Assembly: GCA_004292705.1 (NCBI GenBank)
Contig: RDXA01000134.1
Location: 1 to 11,598 of the forward strand
Reading direction: 5' to 3'
From: Sphingomonadales bacterium
Lineage (GTDB): Bacteria > Pseudomonadota > Alphaproteobacteria > Sphingomonadales > Sphingomonadaceae
Length of the DNA stretch: 11,598 nt
Positions 7,472-11,598 of this stretch are shown here, piece by piece. The translations under genes were made by a program, and so were the position numbers. Each line of letters starts with the position of its first letter. Position 1 is the first letter of the stretch. Below the pieces are notes generated by a model. That model made no database searches. It was not told the origin of the DNA and saw nothing but the letters and a program-made list of their open reading frames with translations.

Positions 7472-8035
7472 GTGGACGGCTTTCTCCTCGCGTTGCTGCT
7501 GGTTTTCGTGCTGGCAATGGGCGGGCGCGATCAGTGGCTGGTGGCGCATTGGGCGGACACGCTTGGCCAAAGCGCGCAATTGCTGGTGATGGCGGTGGTT
7601 TGCGCCTGCCTGAGTGCGGGGATCATGGCATGGATCGGTGCGGAGTTCGCCGCCCTTTTGCCGCGCCGCGCCGCGCAAATGCTCATCGCCTTTGCGCTGC
7701 TGATTGCCGCTGCCGAATTGGCCTTCCCTGTGCGTCCCAAAGCTCCGCGGGAGCCGACCCGCTCGCTGGCCGCAATCGGCGCTGTCTTGCTCGCCCGCCA
7801 GATCGGCGACGGCGCGCGCTTTGCGGTCTTCGCGCTCGCGGCCTGGACCACCCTGCCGGTCACCGTCGGGCTCGGCGGAGCGGTCGGGGGTGCGGTGGCA
7901 GTGGGGCTCGGCTGGGCAGCCGGGGCGGCAGGGCTCGTCCGATGGCCGCTGCCGCTCCTGCGGCGGATGCTCGCGGCGGGGCTGTTGGTGACGGGCGTTT
8001 TCGTCGGATTGAACGCTCGCTACGCTGTCTATTGA
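7472..8035 (+). CDS. Small polytopic membrane protein, divergent GDT1/TMEM165 (UPF0016)-like
   Basis: GTG 7472 lies 10 bases after the phoX stop, so it is almost certainly co-transcribed. The 187 residues are very hydrophobic, with about six predicted membrane spans (near 3-16, 36-56, 68-84, 114-133, 135-155 and 163-183) and a charged mid-loop RPKAPREPTR (88-97). Two similar halves seem present: GGRDQ near 17-21 and QIGDGAR at 110-116 fall where GDT1 proteins have the repeated E-x-G-D-[KR]-[ST] motif. The acidic first position is lost in both, so the family call is tentative and the cation-exchange function may not be conserved. GDT1 members move Ca2+ or Mn2+, which would suit a neighbour of calcium-dependent phosphatases. 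Otherwise it is an unknown inner-membrane protein. The long antisense frame over it is a composition shadow. Confidence 0.55.
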   Translation: MDGFLLALLLVFVLAMGGRDQWLVAHWADTLGQSAQLLVMAVVCACLSAGIMAWIGAEFAALLPRRAAQMLIAFALLIAAAELAFPVRPKAPREPTRSLAAIGAVLLARQIGDGARFAVFALAAWTTLPVTVGLGGAVGGAVAVGLGWAAGAAGLVRWPLPLLRRMLAAGLLVTGVFVGLNARYAVY

Positions 8036-8051
8036 TCGACCCGGTCGATCA
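8033..8051. repeat. Near-perfect palindrome at the end of the phosphatase block
   Basis: TGATCGACC and GGTCGATCA (9 bp) flank a single C, and the first three bases are the stop codon of the membrane-protein gene. A 7-bp stem with a 5-base loop is possible. No T-tract follows, so it is either a weak terminator or an operator-like dyad ahead of dps. Confidence 0.45.
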
Positions 8052-8096
8052 GGACGAATGGGATAATGCGCCGCCGGACGCCTGTTAATCCTCTGT

Positions 8097-8126
8097 TTGA
8101 TCACCATATCGGCTCCAGCACAGAAT
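8097..8126 (+). promoter_or_regulatory. Possible dps promoter
   Basis: TTGATC (8097-8102) and CAGAAT (8121-8126) are spaced by 18 bases and stand 30-60 bases before the dps start. The match is moderate. A separate promoter is expected here because of the palindrome upstream and the change of function. Confidence 0.3.
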
Positions 8127-8154
8127 TGCTTTCAGATCATAACAGGAGGCCGCC

Positions 8155-8616
8155 ATGGCTGACACCGCAACCAATTCACGCGCCGCACTGGTCGCCGAAC
8201 TCAACGGATTGCTCGCCGATCACTTTGCGCTGTTCATCAAGACCAAGAATTTCCACTGGCACGTCAAGGGACCGCGCTTTCACGATCTCCACCTGCTGTT
8301 CGACACGCATGCGCTCGAAGTGCAGGGCCAGATCGATCTGATCGCCGAACGGGTGCGCAAGCTTGATGCCGATACGCTGACCTCGCTCGGCACCGTCGCC
8401 AGGGCAGCACAGATCAGGGATCAGGACAGCGCCGCGCTCGCGGCCGAGGACATGATCGCCGAATTGCTGAGCGACAACGAAACGCTGATCAAGCGGTTCA
8501 AGGCGATGAAGGAGCTCTCCGAACAGGCTGGCGACAATGCTACCGGCGGGTTGCTCGATGGCTGGACCGACATGGCTGAACAGCGCGCGTGGTTCCTGCG
8601 CTCGCTGCTGGCCTGA
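8155..8616 (+). CDS. dps: Dps, DNA-binding ferritin-like stress protein
   Basis: The 153-residue protein has the standard Dps length and fold signature. The ferroxidase residues align with the E. coli protein: H34 (FHWHVKG), H46 and D50 (LHLLFD), D61 and E65 (DLIAER). It would form a cytoplasmic dodecamer that oxidises Fe2+ with peroxide and stores iron, shielding DNA in stationary phase or oxidative stress. The N-terminal tail is short with few basic residues, so DNA binding is uncertain. ATG 8155 is preceded by a perfect AGGAGG (8144-8149) with 5 bases between, the strongest ribosome site in the window, which suggests high expression. An intrinsic terminator follows 23 bases after the stop, so it is probably monocistronic. 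The frame is intact. Confidence 0.95.
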   Translation: MADTATNSRAALVAELNGLLADHFALFIKTKNFHWHVKGPRFHDLHLLFDTHALEVQGQIDLIAERVRKLDADTLTSLGTVARAAQIRDQDSAALAAEDMIAELLSDNETLIKRFKAMKELSEQAGDNATGGLLDGWTDMAEQRAWFLRSLLA

Positions 8617-8639
8617 CGTCAGGAATCGCGCCCCAGGGC

Positions 8640-8671
8640 GGGCCGTCCCCATTGCCGGGGGCGGCCCTTTT
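8640..8671 (+). terminator. Strong intrinsic terminator after dps
   Basis: GGGCCGTCCCC (8640-8650) pairs with GGGGGCGGCCC (8657-8667) to give an 11-bp stem (one G-U) closed by the loop ATTGCC, followed by TTTT (8668-8671). This is the clearest intrinsic terminator in the window. It ends 15 bases before the start codon of the next gene. Confidence 0.85.
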
Positions 8672-8686
8672 GCTATGCAGGGGCAC

Positions 8687-9313
8687 ATGCGGGATATCAC
8701 GGTTATCGAGCACGCACAGGCTGCGGCCATTGCCGATTGGCTGGCCGACATGCTGACGCGCGCGGGGGCCTGCGCGATCACCATACCGGGCGGGTCGACC
8801 CCGTTTCCGATCCTCGACCATCTGATCGGCCGCCATGCCGGACGCATCAACTGGGCAAGCCTTGGCGTCTGGCCGAACGATGACCGGATCGTGCCCGAAG
8901 ATCACGATGCGTCCAATACCGGTAAGATCCGCGCCTTGCTCGAACCGCTGGGTGCGCAGATTATCGCCTTGACGGAAGATGCGGTGCCACCGCATTTCGC
9001 TCTGACCTGGCTTGGCATGGGGCCGGACGGGCACATCGCCTCGCTGTTCCCCAACACCGATCCGCTCGTCGATGACCAACAGACCATGCGCCGCCTGACG
9101 CCCGATCCGCTGCCGCCGCACGCGCCCTTCGACCGGATCACACTGACGATCCCTGCCTTGCTCGATACTGATGCGATTCTGTTCACCCTCGGCGGCGCGG
9201 CGGACAAGCGCCGTGTGTTCGAGGAGGCAAGGCGCGGCGAACATGATCTGCCGGTCGCCCGTCTGTTGCGCGCGGCCCGCGCCCGGGACATCCCGGTTAC
9301 CGTGTTCGCCTGA
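8687..9313 (+). CDS. pgl: 6-phosphogluconolactonase (DevB/Pgl type)
   Basis: The 208 residues are slightly short for the family (about 220-240) but complete in landmarks: ITIPGGSTPFPIL (31-43) near the phosphate site, NDDRIVPEDHDASN (64-77, the DER-x-V-P-x-D-H-x-x-SN motif), and GMGPDGHIASLFP (110-122), the catalytic signature. The enzyme hydrolyses 6-phosphoglucono-delta-lactone to 6-phosphogluconate in the cytoplasm, feeding the pentose-phosphate or Entner-Doudoroff route. ATG 8687 is chosen because AGGGG lies just upstream; an in-frame ATG at 8675 would add MQGH and have no clear ribosome site. The start is only 15 bases after the dps terminator, so transcription must come from a promoter inside dps or from readthrough. 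The NUDIX gene follows 4 bases later and is likely co-translated. The enzyme stands alone here without zwf or edd. Confidence 0.85.
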   Translation: MRDITVIEHAQAAAIADWLADMLTRAGACAITIPGGSTPFPILDHLIGRHAGRINWASLGVWPNDDRIVPEDHDASNTGKIRALLEPLGAQIIALTEDAVPPHFALTWLGMGPDGHIASLFPNTDPLVDDQQTMRRLTPDPLPPHAPFDRITLTIPALLDTDAILFTLGGAADKRRVFEEARRGEHDLPVARLLRAARARDIPVTVFA

Positions 9314-9317
9314 GCCG

Positions 9318-9791
9318 ATGCCGAGCCTGCTCCCCGCCCCGCTTCACCGCGCGCTTCTGCCGCTGGCGCACCGCGTGCGGCATCACTGGCGGCGCTGGCG
9401 CAAGGCCCCGATCGCCGGGGTGAGCGTGATTGTGACCAACCTTGCAGGCGATGTGCTGCTGCTCAAGCATTCCTATGGCCCCGACGTCTGGAGCCTCCCC
9501 GGCGGCGGGCTTGCGCGGGGCGAAGACCCGCTTGTGGCTGCGCGGCGCGAGGTGCGCGAGGAACTGGGGGTGGAACTCGCCCGGATCGAACCTGTCGGCA
9601 CGCTGGAGGAAGTGCTCTCGGGCTCTCCGCACACGGCGCTTATCTTTGCCGCCGTGTGCGACCGCCAACCCCGGCCCGATGGCCGCGAGGTGGTGGTGGC
9701 ACGGTTTTTCCCCTCGCATTCGTTGCCCGAGCCGCTGGGCCGCACGACCCGCGCCCGGATCGCGGTGTGGAAGGCGCGGGGGACGGTGTAG
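9318..9791 (+). CDS. NUDIX hydrolase
   Basis: The 157-residue protein contains a perfect Nudix box, G-x5-E-x7-REVREELGV, at 63-85, with the metal-binding glutamates E78, E81 and E82. The preceding VSVIVTNLAGDVLLLKHSYG and VWSLPGGG are typical of the fold. NUDIX enzymes cleave nucleoside diphosphates linked to another group; the substrate here cannot be told. The N-terminal 30 residues are rich in Arg and His (HRVRHHWRRWRK) ahead of the domain. The start at 9318 follows the pgl stop by 4 bases, which implies translational coupling. The gene ends at TAG 9791, and an inverted repeat lies about 20 bases beyond. No frameshift is seen. Confidence 0.88.
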   Translation: MPSLLPAPLHRALLPLAHRVRHHWRRWRKAPIAGVSVIVTNLAGDVLLLKHSYGPDVWSLPGGGLARGEDPLVAARREVREELGVELARIEPVGTLEEVLSGSPHTALIFAAVCDRQPRPDGREVVVARFFPSHSLPEPLGRTTRARIAVWKARGTV

Positions 9792-9812
9792 GGGCTCGTC
9801 CCCGCTTGTTTC

Positions 9813-9906
9813 CCGTTCGCCTGAGCTTGTCGATTAGCTGCTTTGCTTCAATCGGAAGGCCGTTGCCGCAAGCGGGACAGTGCTTCGACAAACTCAGCAC
9901 GAACGG
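9813..9906. repeat. REP-like inverted repeat between convergent NUDIX and dinB genes
   Basis: The left arm CCGTTCGCCTGAGCTTGTCGA (9813-9833) is matched by the right arm 9885-9906, whose reverse complement is CCGTTCG-TG-CTGAGTTTGTCGA; they differ by about one indel and two or three substitutions. The arms enclose 51 bases. The core TGAGCTTGTCGA/TTCGACAAACTCA resembles the short intergenic palindromic repeat often seen in Sphingomonadales genomes (from memory, not searched). Placed between two converging genes, it could end transcription on both sides. Confidence 0.6.
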
Positions 9907-9914
9907 TCTTTGAT

Positions 9915-11051
9915 TTACAACAGCCGCAATTGCGCATCATCGCGCGCCGGTTTTTCCTCCTCCGCCCCCTCAAGCCCTGACAGCGTCAGCCCCATCAGCC
10001 GGATCGGCCCGCGCAGCGGCAATTCCGCCTCCAGCAGCGCGCCGGCGATCTGCGCGAATTCTTGCTTTCCGCTGACCCAATGGGGCAGCGACGTCGCGCG
10101 GGTCATGATGCGGAAGTCGGTGAACTTCAGTTTGAGCGTTACCGTCCGTCCCTTGGCGGGCTCCCCGTCATGGCCAGCCACCATGATCCTTTCCCACACG
10201 ATATCCACAATGTTATCCAGCACCTCGCGCAGGGCCGCACCGCTGCCGATATCCTCCGAAAACGTCCGCTCGCCCCCGACCGACTTGCGGATGCGGTGCG
10301 CGCGGACAGGCCGCAGATCGATCCCGCGGGCGGCACGAAACAGGTAGTCGGCCATGCTGTCGAAGTGCTGGCGCAGAAAGGCGATGTCCTTGCCCGCAAG
10401 GTCCGCCCCGGTGGCGATGCCGAGCGCCTGCATCTTCGCCTCGGCGCGGGGCCCAACCCCGTGGAACCGCCGGATCGGCAATCCGGCCACAAACTGCGCG
10501 CCTTCGCCCGGACGGATCACGCACATCCCGTCGGGCTTGTTCTGATCGCTGGCGAGCTTGGCGAGGAACTTGTTGTAGCTCACCCCCGCGCTTGCGGTGA
10601 GCTGCGTCTTGGCGCGGATTTCCTGCCGGATCAGCGTGGCAATGCGGGTCGCGCTGCCGATGCCGAGGCGATCATCGGTGACGTCGAGATAGGCCTCATC
10701 GAGGCTGAGCGGTTCGATCACGGGCGTATAGTGCTCGAACACGCGGCGGATCTGGCGGCTGGCCTCCCTGTAGGCATCGAAGCGCGGGCGCACGAAAACC
10801 AGGTCGGGGCACAGGCGCTCCGCCGTGACTGAGGGCATGGCGCTGCGCACCCCGAACTTTCGCGCCTCGTAACTGGCCGCCGCCACCACCCCGCGCCCGC
10901 CTGCCCCGCCGACCGCGACCGGCTTGCCCTTGAGCGCGGGATTGTCGCGCTGTTCGACGCTGGCGAAGAAGGCATCCATGTCGACATGGATGATCTTCCT
11001 GAGGCCCGGGGCCTGCCCATCGTCACCCTCAAGAGCCTCTTCGCCTGCCAT
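9915..11051 (-). CDS. dinB: DNA polymerase IV (Y-family translesion polymerase)
   Basis: The 378-residue protein is complete. The palm carries the catalytic acids: VDMDAFFASVEQRD with D24 and D26, and SLDEAYLDVT with D118 and E119. The steric-gate region FFA, the YEARKFGVRSAMPS finger motif and the helix-hairpin-helix segment (FHGVGPRAEAKMQALGI) are present, and the little-finger domain includes RKSVGGERTFSEDI. The C-terminus ends QLRLL (374-378), a beta-clamp binding pentapeptide of the QLxLF type. The polymerase copies past damaged bases and is error-prone. ATG 11051 gives 17 residues before the domain, as in related proteins, though the ribosome site is weak. The gene is divergent from the MFS gene across 127 bases. 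SOS control is possible but no clean LexA site was found. Confidence 0.93.
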   Translation of the reverse strand: MAGEEALEGDDGQAPGLRKIIHVDMDAFFASVEQRDNPALKGKPVAVGGAGGRGVVAAASYEARKFGVRSAMPSVTAERLCPDLVFVRPRFDAYREASRQIRRVFEHYTPVIEPLSLDEAYLDVTDDRLGIGSATRIATLIRQEIRAKTQLTASAGVSYNKFLAKLASDQNKPDGMCVIRPGEGAQFVAGLPIRRFHGVGPRAEAKMQALGIATGADLAGKDIAFLRQHFDSMADYLFRAARGIDLRPVRAHRIRKSVGGERTFSEDIGSGAALREVLDNIVDIVWERIMVAGHDGEPAKGRTVTLKLKFTDFRIMTRATSLPHWVSGKQEFAQIAGALLEAELPLRGPIRLMGLTLSGLEGAEEEKPARDDAQLRLL

Positions 11052-11178
11052 ATTCCGGAAATAGAACCTTGGCCTGTGCGAAGGAACTGTTGCTGGAACA
11101 ATTCGCGTGGGCAGTCATTTTGTGCACATGCGAAAAGAACAGTGGTCTTCGGGCGAACCCCTTGGCAATGGCCGCCCG

Positions 11179-11598
11179 ATGGCCACCACGATTGCCTCCT
11201 CAAAGCCTGCCCGCAAGAGCCTCGGTGAGACCGAGCTGCTCTGGATGATGGCGATGCTGATGGCCTTGAACGCCTTCGGGATCGACGCGATTCTGCCCGC
11301 GCTCGATGCGCTGGCGAGCGACCTTGCGGTTTCGGGCAATGACCGGCAATTCGTGATCGGTGTCTATCTGCTCACCGGCGGTATCGGCTCGCTCGTGCCC
11401 GGTGCGCTTGCCGACCGGTTCGGGCGGCGGCCGATCCTCCTTGGCGCAGTGGCGGTCTATATCGTGCTCTCGATCTTCTCCGCACTGGCGCCGACCTATG
11501 ACGCGCTGATCGCGGTGCGTGCGGCGCAGGGCTTCTTCGCGGCCGGCATTGTTGCGTTGCCACCGGCGATCATCCGTGACCGGGTGGGCGGGGACAAG
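11179..11598 (+). CDS. Bcr/CflA-type MFS multidrug transporter, 3' end beyond window
   Basis: The frame is open from ATG 11179 to the right edge (140 residues). The first span covers ELLWMMAMLMALNAFGIDAILPAL, with the family's D-x-x-LPAL signature near its end. The MFS motif A loop GALADRFGRRPILL (about 75-88) lies between spans 2 and 3, and AAQGFFAAGIVALPPAIIRD marks span 4. These features fit the DHA1/Bcr-CflA drug:H+ antiporters of the inner membrane. An in-frame ATG at 11128 would add 17 polar residues (MRKEQWSSGEPLGNGRP). Neither start has a clear ribosome site; 11179 is preferred because the remaining 22-residue leader is normal. It is divergent from dinB, so both may share the 127-base control region. 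The substrate is unknown. Confidence 0.82.
   Translation, partial: MATTIASSKPARKSLGETELLWMMAMLMALNAFGIDAILPALDALASDLAVSGNDRQFVIGVYLLTGGIGSLVPGALADRFGRRPILLGAVAVYIVLSIFSALAPTYDALIAVRAAQGFFAAGIVALPPAIIRDRVGGDK

Noticed and set aside
10062..10832. 256-codon open plus frame opposite dinB
   Set aside because: Shadow of dinB with no independent motif or ribosome site.
11064..11099. Possible LexA (SOS) site before dinB: GAAC repeats at 11064, 11084 and 11096
   Set aside because: The alphaproteobacterial LexA box needs GTTC-N7-GTTC (GAAC-N7-GAAC on the other strand). The closest pair here has 8 bases between, so the spacing is wrong.

Overview
The window is GC-rich, densely coded DNA. Protein styles (an acidic TonB-dependent receptor, a TorF/Gcw_chp porin, a beta-propeller phytase, a Tat-exported PhoX) point to an alphaproteobacterium of the Sphingomonadales, most likely Erythrobacteraceae-like. 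This placement is inferred from protein resemblance only. No tRNA, rRNA, CRISPR array or insertion sequence is recognisable, and no gene-free stretch exceeds 300 bases.

Layout. (1) 1-2634, minus strand: the start of a TorF-family porin gene that runs off the left edge, an intact zinc-dependent alcohol dehydrogenase (YahK/CAD type), and a broken short-chain dehydrogenase (SDR) gene. (2) 2831-8035, plus strand: a tightly packed block of TonB-dependent receptor (broken), beta-propeller phytase (broken), PhoX-type phosphatase (intact, Tat signal) and a small polytopic membrane protein resembling GDT1/TMEM165. (3) 8155-9791, plus strand: Dps ferritin-like protein, a strong intrinsic terminator, then 6-phosphogluconolactonase and a NUDIX hydrolase. 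(4) 9915-11051, minus strand: DNA polymerase IV (dinB), separated from the NUDIX gene by a REP-like inverted repeat. (5) 11179 to the right edge, plus strand: the start of a Bcr/CflA-type MFS drug transporter.

How the genes work together. The receptor-phytase-PhoX block reads as an organic-phosphate scavenging locus: outer-membrane uptake, dephosphorylation of phytate, dephosphorylation of other phosphoesters. A candidate PHO box (three CTGTCAT-like units on an 11-base period) lies upstream of the receptor.

The main surprise is that three consecutive genes (SDR, receptor, phytase) each lack an internal segment that carries a key functional part: the YxxxK active site, the second half of the plug, and the first catalytic blade. 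Each loss shifts the reading frame in the same direction, while the rest of each gene is clean. Either this part of the locus has decayed recently, or the sequence or assembly carries systematic short deletions. The genes on either side look intact.
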